Of a DNA stretch of 64,000 nt, positions 32,327 to 40,236 are shown piece after piece. This DNA comes from Intestinimonas massiliensis (ex Afouda et al. 2020). GTDB lineage: Bacteria; Bacillota; Clostridia; Oscillospirales; Oscillospiraceae. The notes under the pieces were generated by a model. That model saw only the letters and a program-made list of their open reading frames with translations. It was not told the origin of the DNA and ran no database searches. Location of the stretch: contig NZ_LR131147.1 of NCBI RefSeq assembly GCF_900626285.1, positions 500,032 to 564,031 on the forward strand, given 5' to 3'. Numbering within the stretch: the stretch's first letter is position 1; every line of letters starts with the position of its first letter. Both the position numbers and the translations under genes were made by a program.

Positions 32327-32524
32327 ATATGCGTCCTCCCGTTCTGTTCCGGTTTCCGGGACAGTATAGTTCCGCAAGCTGAAATTACCCTGAAAAAGCC
32401 CGTATGGAAATTGTTAACACTCTGTAAATCCTTTTTTCTTTCAGATTTGCTATCCTTCTTTCAGACAAATTTCAGGATAGCGGAATATCATGGGAAAAAC
32501 CGTGATGAAAGGAATTTTACAACG
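32327..32524. promoter_or_regulatory. Divergent control region of efflux operon and two-component system
   Basis: The region holds GCTATCCT (32449-32456) and AGGATAGC (32474-32481), an inverted repeat separated by 17 bases, and repeated TTTCAG words between and around them. This is the likely binding region of the response regulator. No -35/-10 pair is clear enough to name. Confidence 0.45.
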
Positions 32525-33202
32525 ATGCAGATTTTGATTGTTGAGGACGAGCGGCGGCTGGCGGAGGCCCTGGGGCAGATTATGGAGGAGCAGCGCTATC
32601 AGGCCGATCTGGTGTATGACGGGGCGGATGGTCTGGACTATGCCCTTACTGGCCAATATGACGTGATCATTCTGGACGTAATGCTCCCCAAGGTGGATGG
32701 CTTTGAGGTGGCCCGGCGGCTCCGCTGCGCCCACGTATCCACTCCTATCCTGATGCTCACCGCCCGGGACGAGGTGCCCGACAAGATCGCCGGACTGGAC
32801 CACGGAGCCGACGACTACATGACTAAGCCCTTTGACATTGGGGAGCTGCTGGCCCGGGTGCGGGCCCTCACCCGCCGTCAGGGGGAGGTGGTGGGCGAAC
32901 AGCTTTCCGCCGGAGATCTTACTCTGGAGCTATCCACCCGCTGCCTGCGCTGCGGCAGCAAGTCGGTCCGCCTGGGCTTCAAGGAGTTTGACGTACTCAA
33001 GCTGCTGATGAGCCACCTCCACTCCGTGGTGCCCAAGGAGGATATCATCTCCCGGGTGTGGGGGTTGGAATCGGATGCCGAGGATAACAATGTGGAGGTC
33101 TACATCTCCTTTCTTCGGAAAAAACTGCTCTATCTATCCTCCGCCGTCAGTATCGGTACGGTGCGTAAGGTGGGGTACTACCTGGAGGTACCGGTGGAAT
33201 GA
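32525..33202 (+). CDS. OmpR-family response regulator
   Basis: A 225-aa regulator. The receiver domain has the acidic pair ED at 8-9, the phospho-acceptor Asp in VIILDVMLPKVDG, Thr in MLTARDE and Lys in YMTKPFDIGEL. The winged-helix output domain has FKEFDVLKLLMSHLHSVVPK and VEVYISFLRKKL. The start at 32525 matches the family and follows AAAGGA. The stop overlaps the kinase start (ATGA). It probably controls the divergent efflux operon. Confidence 0.94.
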   Translation: MQILIVEDERRLAEALGQIMEEQRYQADLVYDGADGLDYALTGQYDVIILDVMLPKVDGFEVARRLRCAHVSTPILMLTARDEVPDKIAGLDHGADDYMTKPFDIGELLARVRALTRRQGEVVGEQLSAGDLTLELSTRCLRCGSKSVRLGFKEFDVLKLLMSHLHSVVPKEDIISRVWGLESDAEDNNVEVYISFLRKKLLYLSSAVSIGTVRKVGYYLEVPVE

Positions 33203-34479
33203 TACGGAAGCTGCGGCGAAAGTTCATTCTGATCAATCTGCTGCTGGTTGGTCTGGTTCTGACGGTGGTATTTGGGCTGCTGGTGGTCTCCAACGCCCGA
33301 CGGTTCAGCGACCAGAGCGAGGCTGCCATGCGTATGGCTCTCAACTGGCAGGAGGACGAAAATCCGCGCTTTGAGATCGGCGGCCCGCCGCCGGATCGTG
33401 ACCGCCAGGAGAGCGGCGGACGCTTCACTATGGTACCGGTGTTTGTGGTAACCGTGGAGGACAGCGCCGTCACCCACATCAATGACGGCGGCCAGGTAGA
33501 GGTATCGGAAGAGACGGCGGAACAGGCGGCTCAACAAGCCCTGGCGGCCGGGACAGACCGAGGCGTACTGGGCACACTCCACCTGCGCTTTCTGGTAGAG
33601 CAGCGGCCCGACGGCACCGTCCATATCGCCTTCGCCGACCAGAGCTGGGAAAACAGTTCCCTGCGGAACCTGATCCTGAGCTGTTTGCTGATCTGGCTGC
33701 TGGCTATGACCGCCTTCTTTTTTGTTGGTCTGTTTCTCTCCAGCCTGGCCCTCCGGCCGGCGGAAAAGGCATGGCAGCAGCAGCGGCAGTTTGTGGCTGA
33801 CGCCTCCCATGAGTTGAAGACGCCCCTCACTGTGATTCTGGCCAACACCGGTATCGTGCTGGCACATCCGGAGGATCCCGTGTCAGCTCAGTCCAAGTGG
33901 CTGGAGTACACACAAGAGGAGGCCCGCCAGATGAAGGGATTGGTGGAGGATCTGCTCTTCCTGGCCAAGTCTGACGCGGCCAGACAGGACTTTCGCGCCG
34001 ACCAGGTGGATTTGAGCGAGCTGATCCAGGGTTGCCTGCTGCCCTTTGAGCCGGTAGCCTTTGAAGCCGGTGTCCAGCTGGAGTCCCAGGTGGAACCAGG
34101 GCTCACCCTGACCGGTGATGAAGCGCAGCTCCGCCGGCTGGTGCGCATCCTGCTGGACAATGCGGTGAAATATGCGGGCAGACAGGGTTCGGTGGAGCTG
34201 TTCCTGGACAGGCAGCAGGACAAACTTCGGCTCACTGTACGCAACACCGGCCAGCCCATTCCGCCGGAGCATCTGCCCCACCTGTTTGAGCGGTTTTATC
34301 GGGCGGACGCCGCCCGGGATCGGAGCCAGGGGGGCTACGGTCTGGGTCTCGCCATTGCCAAGGCCATCACAGAACACCACCGGGGGAAAATTTCGGTATC
34401 CAGCTCTGTAGGGACAGGGACCATATTTACCGTTCTTTTGCCGCGCAGCATAGAAAAAGACAGCCGCCTGTCATTCTGA
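33199..34479 (+). CDS. Sensor histidine kinase
   Basis: A 426-aa membrane kinase. Two membrane segments (FILINLLLVGLVLTVVFGLL and NLILSCLLIWLLAMTAFFFV) enclose an outer sensor domain of about 125 residues. No HAMP domain is evident. The H box FVADASHELKTPLTVILANT carries the phospho-acceptor His, followed by N box LLDNAVKYAG, and G boxes GGYGLGLAIAKAI and SVGTGTIFTVLLP. Its stop codon lies within the arms of the downstream terminator. Confidence 0.94.
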   Translation: MIRKLRRKFILINLLLVGLVLTVVFGLLVVSNARRFSDQSEAAMRMALNWQEDENPRFEIGGPPPDRDRQESGGRFTMVPVFVVTVEDSAVTHINDGGQVEVSEETAEQAAQQALAAGTDRGVLGTLHLRFLVEQRPDGTVHIAFADQSWENSSLRNLILSCLLIWLLAMTAFFFVGLFLSSLALRPAEKAWQQQRQFVADASHELKTPLTVILANTGIVLAHPEDPVSAQSKWLEYTQEEARQMKGLVEDLLFLAKSDAARQDFRADQVDLSELIQGCLLPFEPVAFEAGVQLESQVEPGLTLTGDEAQLRRLVRILLDNAVKYAGRQGSVELFLDRQQDKLRLTVRNTGQPIPPEHLPHLFERFYRADAARDRSQGGYGLGLAIAKAITEHHRGKISVSSSVGTGTIFTVLLPRSIEKDSRLSF

Positions 34480-34496
34480 CAAGCGGCTGTCTTTTT
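34454..34496. terminator. Bidirectional terminator of the kinase and rubrerythrin genes
   Basis: A 20-bp stem (AAAAAGACAGCCGC... with one mismatch) and three-base loop; A and T tracts on both sides. The TGA stop of the kinase gene (34477-34479) lies in the loop and right arm. Confidence 0.88.
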
Positions 34497-34502
34497 CTCA
34501 TT

Positions 34503-35036
34503 TTAGTAATTTACACTGCGCAGCTCAAAGTACGCCTGGGGATGGGCGCACACGGGACACACCTGAGGGGCCTCTTTGCCGAAATGGATGTGACCGCAGT
34601 TGCGGCACTTCCACATATACTCGTCGCCCCGCTTGAACACCATGCCTTCCTCCAGGTTCTTCAGGAGGGTCAGATAGCGCTCCTCGTGCTCCTTCTCGAT
34701 CTTGCCCACGCCCTCGAACAGGAAGGCCAGCTTCTCAAAGCCCTCTTCCCGGGCGGTCTCAGCCATTTCCTTATACATCTGGGTCCACTCTTCGTTTTCG
34801 CCGGCGGCGGCGGCCTTCAGGTTGGCCTTGGTGTCACCGATGCCGCCCAGCTCCTTGAACCACAGCTTGGCATGTTCCTTCTCATTGCCGGCGGTCTCCT
34901 CAAAGATGGCCGCGATCTGCTCGTAGCCCTCCTTCTTGGCCTTGCTGGCAAAGTAGGTGTACTTGTTGCGGGCCATGCTCTCTCCGGCAAACGCGGTCCA
35001 GAGATTGGCCTCGGTCTTGCTGCCCTTCAGCTCCAT
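34503..35036 (-). CDS. rbr: Rubrerythrin
   Basis: A 177-aa rubrerythrin, which reduces hydrogen peroxide in the cytoplasm of anaerobes. The N-terminal ferritin-like part has the di-iron ligands in FAGESMARNKY, AGNEKEHAKLW, FEGVGKIEKEHEERY, and the C-terminal rubredoxin part has CRNCGHIHFG and CPVCAHPQAYF, the FeS4 site. Third gene of the perR-sor-rbr operon, 58 bases after sor. Confidence 0.95.
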   Translation of the reverse strand: MELKGSKTEANLWTAFAGESMARNKYTYFASKAKKEGYEQIAAIFEETAGNEKEHAKLWFKELGGIGDTKANLKAAAAGENEEWTQMYKEMAETAREEGFEKLAFLFEGVGKIEKEHEERYLTLLKNLEEGMVFKRGDEYMWKCRNCGHIHFGKEAPQVCPVCAHPQAYFELRSVNY

Positions 35037-35094
35037 AAGAAACGCCTTCCTTTCTGTTTTAAGATTTTATAAGATCAACGTCTGATATTCGGGA

Positions 35095-35490
35095 TCAGCC
35101 CTCGCCCTTCCAGAAGCCGTGGAGGTTGCACAGCTCGTAGGCCGTCACCTTCCCGTCTCCATAGGCAAAGGTCTTCAGCTCCGGCTTGTCACCGGGCTTG
35201 GGGAACTTCATCACCACGGTGTCCTCGGTGACCGCGGCGATCAGGGGAATATAGTGCTCCGGCAGCATGGGATGCTCCACGCTGCCCACTTTCACGGTAA
35301 CGGAACTGCCGCTGCCGTGGGCGGACTTCTCCACCACAGGGACGTGCTTCTCCAGAGCGCCGTCAGTGGTGTTGGGCACCAGCTCCTCCATCTTCTGACC
35401 GCAGCAGAACAGGGGCACGCCCTTGTCCACCGCCTTGAACGCGATATTGCCGCAATGAGCACAGCGATACAGTTTGAACTCCATAATCAT
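35095..35490 (-). CDS. Desulfoferrodoxin-type superoxide reductase
   Basis: A 131-aa superoxide reductase, which turns superoxide into peroxide without making oxygen. It has both centres: the desulforedoxin site (YRCAHCGNIAFKAVDKG then FCCGQKM) and the catalytic iron site (EKHVPVVE, VGSVEHPMLPEHYI and CNLHGFW). The start at 35490 (MIMEFK) has AAAGG seven bases upstream; the Met two codons later is an alternative. Middle gene between perR and rbr, which fits peroxide/superoxide defence. Confidence 0.93.
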   Translation of the reverse strand: MIMEFKLYRCAHCGNIAFKAVDKGVPLFCCGQKMEELVPNTTDGALEKHVPVVEKSAHGSGSSVTVKVGSVEHPMLPEHYIPLIAAVTEDTVVMKFPKPGDKPELKTFAYGDGKVTAYELCNLHGFWKGEG

Positions 35491-35549
35491 AACCAACCTT
35501 TCCGTTTTTATTCTTATCGTTTTCCCCTGACGGGTTATCATGACGTGTT

Positions 35550-35933
35550 TCAGTGGAGCTGCTTGCACTTGATGCAGGTACCCCGGAACAGGACCTCGTG
35601 CCCCGTCACATCGTGGCCGCTGGCCAGCAGAGCCTGCTGATCCAGTCCGGCATCATAGGGCAGGTCCAGATCGTACACCGCGCCGCAGCGCTCGCAGCAG
35701 AAATGGGGGTGGGCAACAGTATTGGCATCATACCGCTCCACCGGAAACGCCATCCGGGTAATGCTCCCCTCATCTGCCAGCAGATTCAGGTTCCGGTAGA
35801 CTGTCCCCAGGCTCAGATTGGGATTCTCCGGCTTGAGCCACTGGTACAGCATCTCCGCCGTGGGATGCTCCTTGGTGTGCTTCAATGTCTCGTAGATCAG
35901 CTCCCGCTGTCTGGAGTAGCGTTTTCCGTTCAT
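35550..35933 (-). CDS. perR: Fur-family peroxide regulator (PerR-like)
   Basis: A 127-aa Fur-family repressor. The winged helix (PTAEMLYQWLKPENPNLSLG then TVYRNLNLLADEG) is followed by the metal site RYDANTVAHPHFCC and the structural zinc site CERC...CIKC. Asp in YDANT, His in HPH and the Asp-rich VYDLDLPYD match the PerR pattern. It leads the sor-rbr operon and a perfect palindrome lies over its promoter, so self-control is likely. PerR rather than Fur is inferred from context. Confidence 0.88.
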   Translation of the reverse strand: MNGKRYSRQRELIYETLKHTKEHPTAEMLYQWLKPENPNLSLGTVYRNLNLLADEGSITRMAFPVERYDANTVAHPHFCCERCGAVYDLDLPYDAGLDQQALLASGHDVTGHEVLFRGTCIKCKQLH

Positions 35934-35961
35934 AGTCCACCTCACTTTCTCAAAATCATTA

Positions 35962-36015
35962 AACAGTAATCATTACTGTTATTGATATAATAGCAGATCT
36001 TTCCCCTCCGCGCAA
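35962..36015 (-). promoter_or_regulatory. Promoter and Per-box-like operator of perR-sor-rbr
   Basis: On the minus strand TTGCGC (36010-36015) and TATTAT (35987-35992) are 17 bases apart. A perfect 19-bp palindrome AACAGTAATCATTACTGTT (35962-35980) sits over the start site. The centre with NATTACT resembles the Per box TTATAATNATTATAA. Confidence 0.75.
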
Positions 36016-36111
36016 GTATTTTTTTCAAATTAGGTAAAAAATTTTTGTATAGTTTCCTTCTGTCCGCCCACACTAATCTGTGCAGCCCATTGAAACAACA
36101 GGAGGACGGAA

Positions 36112-36369
36112 ATGAAACGGAATTTTGCTTTTCTTGTATTGGCGCTGGCCCTGATGCTGCCTCTGGCGGCCTGCAAGCCCAACGTCCCAGAGGTGGTAAC
36201 TCCCACCCCCATGGTCTCCTCTACTCCTAAGCCGGACGTCACCTCCACCCCGGAGGGTATCCTGGATGACATCGGCGACGCAGGAAAAGACGTGGCCGAC
36301 GACATCGGCGACGCCGCCAAAGACGTGACCGAGGATGTAAAGAACGGTGTGAAGAACGCCACCCGCTGA
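36112..36369 (+). CDS. Small lipoprotein, YtxH/anti-terminator-like helix tail
   Basis: An 85-aa lipoprotein: signal (FAFLVLALALMLPLAACKP) with lipobox LAAC, then a Pro/Thr linker with repeated TPTP and STPKP, then an amphipathic helical tail with the repeated word DDIGDAGKDVADDIGDAAKD. GGAGG lies eight bases upstream. Function is unknown. It stands alone just before the riboflavin control region. Confidence 0.75.
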   Translation: MKRNFAFLVLALALMLPLAACKPNVPEVVTPTPMVSSTPKPDVTSTPEGILDDIGDAGKDVADDIGDAAKDVTEDVKNGVKNATR

Positions 36370-36387
36370 CGGCACTTTTTTCCGCTC

Positions 36388-36432
36388 CGCCGCCGGTACG
36401 CCCTTGACAACTGCGTACCGGCGGCGTATACT
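36388..36432 (+). promoter_or_regulatory. Promoter of the riboflavin operon inside an inverted repeat
   Basis: TTGACA (36404-36409) and TATACT (36427-36432) are 17 bases apart, a near-consensus promoter. Inverted repeat arms CGCCGCCGGTACGC (36388-36401) and the complement (36413-36426) place the -35 in the loop and fill the spacer. Confidence 0.85.
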
Positions 36433-36452
36433 TACCCCAGTCAATTGAATAA

Positions 36453-36562
36453 GATCTTCAGGGCAGGGTGAAAGTCCCTACCGGTGGTATAGCCCACGAG
36501 CCGTTAAGGTATGATTCGGTGTAACTCCGAAGCCGACAGTACAGTCTGGATGAAAGAAGATC
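36453..36562 (+). ncRNA. FMN riboswitch (RFN element)
   Basis: The RFN element controls riboflavin synthesis by binding FMN. P1 pairs GATCTTC (36453-36459) with GAAGATC (36556-36562). The conserved parts AGGGCAGGGTGAAAGTCCC, CCGGTGGTATAGCCC, CGAGCC, CGAAGCCGACAG and GTCTGGATGAAAGAAG are all in order. It lies 20 bases after a strong promoter and upstream of ribD, and is followed by terminator hairpins. Confidence 0.97.
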
Positions 36563-36604
36563 GTTGCCGCGCGGGACATTGGATTCCCGTGGATTTTACG
36601 ATTG

Positions 36605-36635
36605 CTCTGGTATGTGTGACATTCCAGAGTTTTTT
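36605..36635 (+). terminator. First terminator of the FMN riboswitch
   Basis: An 11-bp stem (CTCTGGTATGT and ACATTCCAGAG, one mismatch) with loop GTG and TTTTTTG following. It is the likely FMN-dependent terminator. Confidence 0.8.
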
Positions 36636-36668
36636 GTTTGCACAGGGACTGCTCCTGTGCCCCTTGTC

Positions 36669-36705
36669 ATTGCCCTGAACGATCTGTTCAGGGCAATTTT
36701 CTTTG
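36669..36705 (+). terminator. Second terminator-like hairpin before ribD
   Basis: A perfect 12-bp stem (ATTGCCCTGAAC and GTTCAGGGCAAT) with loop GATCT and TTTCTTTG following. Its left arm can also pair with the 5' strand of the riboswitch. Confidence 0.7.
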
Positions 36706-36720
36706 TTCGGAGATGATGGT

Positions 36721-37827
36721 ATGGAGGATCGGGACTACATGGCCCTGGCCCTGTCTCTGGCAGAGCGGGGCGTGGGCTGGGCCTCCCCCAATCCCATGGT
36801 GGGCGCGGTCATCGTGAAGGACGGCAGGATCATCGGACAGGGCTGGCATGAGAAGTGCGGCCAGCCCCATGCGGAGCGCAACGCCCTGGCCGCCTGCACC
36901 GAGCCGCCTCAGGGCGCCACCATATATGTCACGTTGGAGCCCTGCTGCCACTACGGCAGACAGCCACCCTGCACCCAGGCCATCCTGGAGTCGGGCATCC
37001 GCCGGGTGGTGGTGGGTTCCGGGGACCCCAACCCCCTGGTGGCCGGCAAGGGGATCGCCCTGCTGCGTCAGGCCGGCGTGGAGGTCACGGAGCACGTGCT
37101 GGAGTCGGAATGCGAGAAACTCAACCAGGTGTTCTTCCACTATATCCGCACCAGGCGGCCCTATGTGGTGATGAAATACGCCATGACCATGGACGGCAAG
37201 ATCGCCGCTCACACCGGGGATTCCAAATGGGTCACCGGCCAGGCGGCCAGAGATCACGTCCAGCAGCTGCGCCACCGGTATACCGGCATCATGGCGGGGG
37301 TGGGCACCGTGCTGGCGGACGATCCTCTGCTGACCTGCCGCATCCCCGGCGGGCGGAGCCCGGTGCGCATCATCTGCGACACCCATCTCCGCACCCCCCT
37401 CACCGCTCAGGTGGTGACCACCGCCCGGCAGTCCCCCACCCTGCTGGCCACCTGCTGCACAGATGCAGACAGGCGGACACCTTATGAGGCGGCGGGCTGC
37501 CAGGTGTTGGTGCTGCCGGAGCGGGACGGCCATGTGGACCTGAACGCCCTGATGGACGAGCTGGGCCGGCGGGAGATCGACAGCGTCCTGCTGGAGGGGG
37601 GCGGCACCCTGAACTGGTCGGCTCTGGAGCAGGGCGTGGTACAGAAGGTGCTGACCTACATCGCCCCCAAGCTGGCGGGCGGCAAAGAGGCCAAGACCCC
37701 GGTGGAGGGGACGGGCATCGGCCGGATGGCTCAGGCCATCCCGCTGAGAAACAGCACCGTCACCCGGATCGGAGACGATCTTCTCATAGAAAGCGAGGTG
37801 GACGCTGATGTTCACGGGGATCGTTGA
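36721..37827 (+). CDS. ribD: Riboflavin biosynthesis deaminase/reductase
   Basis: A 368-aa two-domain enzyme for the second and third steps of riboflavin synthesis: deamination of the pyrimidinone and reduction of its ribose. The deaminase part has the zinc motif HAERNAL and PCCHYGRQPPCT, the reductase part has KYAMTMDGKIAAHTGDSKWVTG and LLEGGGTLNWS. The start at 36721 has CGGAG eight bases upstream; a TTG 18 bases earlier lacks this. Its end overlaps ribE by 20 bases. Confidence 0.96.
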   Translation: MEDRDYMALALSLAERGVGWASPNPMVGAVIVKDGRIIGQGWHEKCGQPHAERNALAACTEPPQGATIYVTLEPCCHYGRQPPCTQAILESGIRRVVVGSGDPNPLVAGKGIALLRQAGVEVTEHVLESECEKLNQVFFHYIRTRRPYVVMKYAMTMDGKIAAHTGDSKWVTGQAARDHVQQLRHRYTGIMAGVGTVLADDPLLTCRIPGGRSPVRIICDTHLRTPLTAQVVTTARQSPTLLATCCTDADRRTPYEAAGCQVLVLPERDGHVDLNALMDELGRREIDSVLLEGGGTLNWSALEQGVVQKVLTYIAPKLAGGKEAKTPVEGTGIGRMAQAIPLRNSTVTRIGDDLLIESEVDADVHGDR

Positions 37828-38455
37828 AGAAATGGGCCAGGTGGAGGGCATCCAGCGGGGCAGACAGTCCGCCGTGCTCACCATCCGGGCCAAAACGGTG
37901 CTGGAGGGCACCAAAATCGGGGACAGCATCGCGGTGAACGGGGTGTGCCTGACGGTCACCTCCCTCTCCTCCGACCGGTTCACCGCCGACGTGATGCACG
38001 AGACCCTGGATCGCTCCTCCCTGGCCCAGCTCAAGCGGGGCGGCGCCGTCAACCTGGAGCGGGCCATGCCGGCCGACGGCCGGTTCGGCGGCCATATCGT
38101 GGCCGGACACATTGACGGCACCGGCCGGGTGATCCAGATCCAAAAAGATGACAATGCCATCTGGTACACCATCCAGGCCCCGCCCCAGGTACTGCGCTAC
38201 ATCGTGGAGAAGGGCTCCATCGCCGTGGACGGCATCAGCCTGACGGTGGCCCGGGTAGGCGCCGATTCTTTCGCCATCTCCGCCATCCCCCACACGGTGG
38301 CCCAGACGGTGCTGCGGGACCGGAAGGAAGGCGACCTGGTGAATCTGGAGACCGATATCATCGGCAAATACGTGGAAAAGCTGCTGACGCCTGCCCCGGA
38401 GACCCCGGCATCTGGCGGGATCACCCTGGATTTTCTGGCCAGGAACGGATTTTAA
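37808..38455 (+). CDS. ribE: Riboflavin synthase alpha chain
   Basis: A 215-aa riboflavin synthase, which turns two lumazine molecules into riboflavin. It has the two lumazine-binding repeats: MFTGIVEEMGQVEGI with DSIAVNGVCLTVTSL, and GHIDGTGRVIQIQ with SIAVDGISLTVARV. It overlaps ribD by 20 bases, so it is translationally coupled. Normal length. Confidence 0.96.
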   Translation: MFTGIVEEMGQVEGIQRGRQSAVLTIRAKTVLEGTKIGDSIAVNGVCLTVTSLSSDRFTADVMHETLDRSSLAQLKRGGAVNLERAMPADGRFGGHIVAGHIDGTGRVIQIQKDDNAIWYTIQAPPQVLRYIVEKGSIAVDGISLTVARVGADSFAISAIPHTVAQTVLRDRKEGDLVNLETDIIGKYVEKLLTPAPETPASGGITLDFLARNGF

Positions 38456-38473
38456 GCAAGGAGGAATCGGAAT

Positions 38474-39676
38474 ATGGAAGAATTGTTCTGCACTGTGGAG
38501 GAGGCGCTGGAGGAGCTGCGGGCCGGCCGCATCATCATCTCCATCGACGACCCGGACCGGGAGAACGAGGGGGACATGATCTGCGCCGCCCAGTTTGCCA
38601 CCACCGAAAACGTCAACTTTATGGCCATGCACGCCAAGGGCCTGATCTGCACCCCCATGAGCCAGGAGCTGGCCGACCGGCTGCAGCTGGAGCAGATGGT
38701 GAAGGTCAACACCGACAACCACCAGACCGCCTTCACCATCTCCATCGACCACGTCAAGACCACCACCGGCATCTCCGCCGAGGAGCGGGGCTTCACCTGC
38801 CGGATGTGTGTGGACCCGTCCACCCGTCCCGAGGACCTGCGCCGCCCGGGCCATGTGTTCCCGCTGGTGGCCCGCCGGGGCGGCGTGCTCACCCGCAACG
38901 GCCACACCGAGGCCACGGTGGACCTGTGCCGGCTGGCCGGACTGTCCCAGTGCGGCCTGTGCTGCGAGATCATGCGGGACGACGGCACCATGATGCGCAC
39001 CTCCGAGCTGCTGGAGAAGGCCAGGGAGTGGGGGCTGAAGATCATCACCATCAAGGCCCTCCAGGACTACTGCCGCCTCCACGACAAGCACGTGGTGCGG
39101 GAGGCGGTAGCCGAAATGCCCACCCGCTACGGTCAGTTCCGGATCTACGGCTACACCAACGACCTGACCGGCGAGCACCATGTGGCCCTGGTGAAGGGGG
39201 ACATCGGGGACGGCCAGGACGTGCTCTGCCGGGTCCACTCCGAGTGCCTCACCGGCGACGTGTTCGGCTCCTGCCGCTGCGACTGCGGCCAGCAGCTGGC
39301 CGCCGCCATGAGGCAGATCGAGAAGGAGGGCCGGGGCGTGGTCCTCTATATGCGTCAGGAGGGCCGGGGCATCGGCCTCATCAACAAGCTGAAGGCCTAC
39401 GCCCTCCAGGAGAAGGGCTTCGACACGGTGGACGCCAACGTGGAGCTTGGCTTTGCCCCCGACCTGCGGGAGTACTGGACCGGGGCACAGATCCTGCGGG
39501 ACCTGGGCGTGCGCACCATGCGGCTGCTGACCAACAATCCGGACAAGGTGTACCAGCTGTCTGAGTTCGGCCTGGAGATCACTCAGCGGGTACCCATCCA
39601 GATGGACGCCAACGATTACGACCTGTTCTACCTGAAGACCAAGCAGGAGCGGATGGGACACATTCTTACTTATTGA
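38474..39676 (+). CDS. ribBA: Bifunctional DHBP synthase / GTP cyclohydrolase II
   Basis: A 400-aa fusion that makes both precursors of riboflavin. The first half (DHBP synthase) has DDPDRENEGDM, HAKGLICTPMS, and RPGHVFPLVARRGGVLTRNGHTEA (read in pieces). The second half (GTP cyclohydrolase II) has the zinc cysteines in GSCRCDCGQQL and VLYMRQEGRGIGLINKLKAY. Third in the operon, 18 bases after ribE, with AAGGAGG upstream. All motifs look intact. Confidence 0.97.
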   Translation: MEELFCTVEEALEELRAGRIIISIDDPDRENEGDMICAAQFATTENVNFMAMHAKGLICTPMSQELADRLQLEQMVKVNTDNHQTAFTISIDHVKTTTGISAEERGFTCRMCVDPSTRPEDLRRPGHVFPLVARRGGVLTRNGHTEATVDLCRLAGLSQCGLCCEIMRDDGTMMRTSELLEKAREWGLKIITIKALQDYCRLHDKHVVREAVAEMPTRYGQFRIYGYTNDLTGEHHVALVKGDIGDGQDVLCRVHSECLTGDVFGSCRCDCGQQLAAAMRQIEKEGRGVVLYMRQEGRGIGLINKLKAYALQEKGFDTVDANVELGFAPDLREYWTGAQILRDLGVRTMRLLTNNPDKVYQLSEFGLEITQRVPIQMDANDYDLFYLKTKQERMGHILTY

Positions 39677-39699
39677 TAGAATTGAGAGGAGAGCTTATC

Positions 39700-40167
39700 A
39701 TGAAAACGTTTGAAGGTAAACTGGTATCCAGCGACATCAAGGTGGGCATTGTGGTGGCCCGGTTCAACGAGTTCATCACCTCCAAGCTGCTCAGCGGCGC
39801 TATGGACGGACTGCTCCGCCACAACGTGAAGGAAGAGGACATTCAGGTGGCCTGGGTGCCCGGCGCCTTTGAGATCCCTCTGATCGCCTCCAAAATGGCC
39901 AAGAGCGGCAGGTACGACGCGGTGATCTGTCTGGGGGCCGTCATCCGGGGCTCCACCAGCCACTACGACTATGTGTGCAATGAGGTGTCCAAGGGCATCG
40001 CCGCCGTCTCCCTGGAGACCGGCATCCCGGTCCTGTTCGGCGTGCTCACCACCGAGAACATCGAGCAGGCCATCGAGCGGGCCGGCTCCAAGGCGGGCAA
40101 CAAGGGCTCCGAGTGCGCCGAGGGCGCCATTGAGATGGTCAACCTGATCCGGGAGATGGGCTGCTGA
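39700..40167 (+). CDS. ribH: 6,7-dimethyl-8-ribityllumazine synthase
   Basis: A 155-aa lumazine synthase, which joins the two precursors and forms the shell of the enzyme complex. FNEFITSKLLSGAMDGL, VPGAFEIPLIA, GAVIRGSTSHYDYVCNEVSKG and PVLFGVLTTENIEQA are all family motifs. The start at 39700 has GAGAGGAG at a good distance; an earlier in-frame start overlapping ribBA is not needed. Last gene of the rib operon. Confidence 0.96.
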   Translation: MKTFEGKLVSSDIKVGIVVARFNEFITSKLLSGAMDGLLRHNVKEEDIQVAWVPGAFEIPLIASKMAKSGRYDAVICLGAVIRGSTSHYDYVCNEVSKGIAAVSLETGIPVLFGVLTTENIEQAIERAGSKAGNKGSECAEGAIEMVNLIREMGC

Positions 40168-40191
40168 GCCCCTCCCCCGCTCCAGCACAAA

Positions 40192-40223
40192 AAACAGCGG
40201 CATGGCCTGTGGCCATGCCGCTG
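40192..40223. terminator. Bidirectional terminator of the rib operon and ftsK
   Basis: A perfect palindrome with 16-bp arms (AAACAGCGGCATGGCC) and loop TGT between the convergent ribH and ftsK genes. Confidence 0.88.
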
Positions 40224-40236
40224 TTTCTATTCTGCA

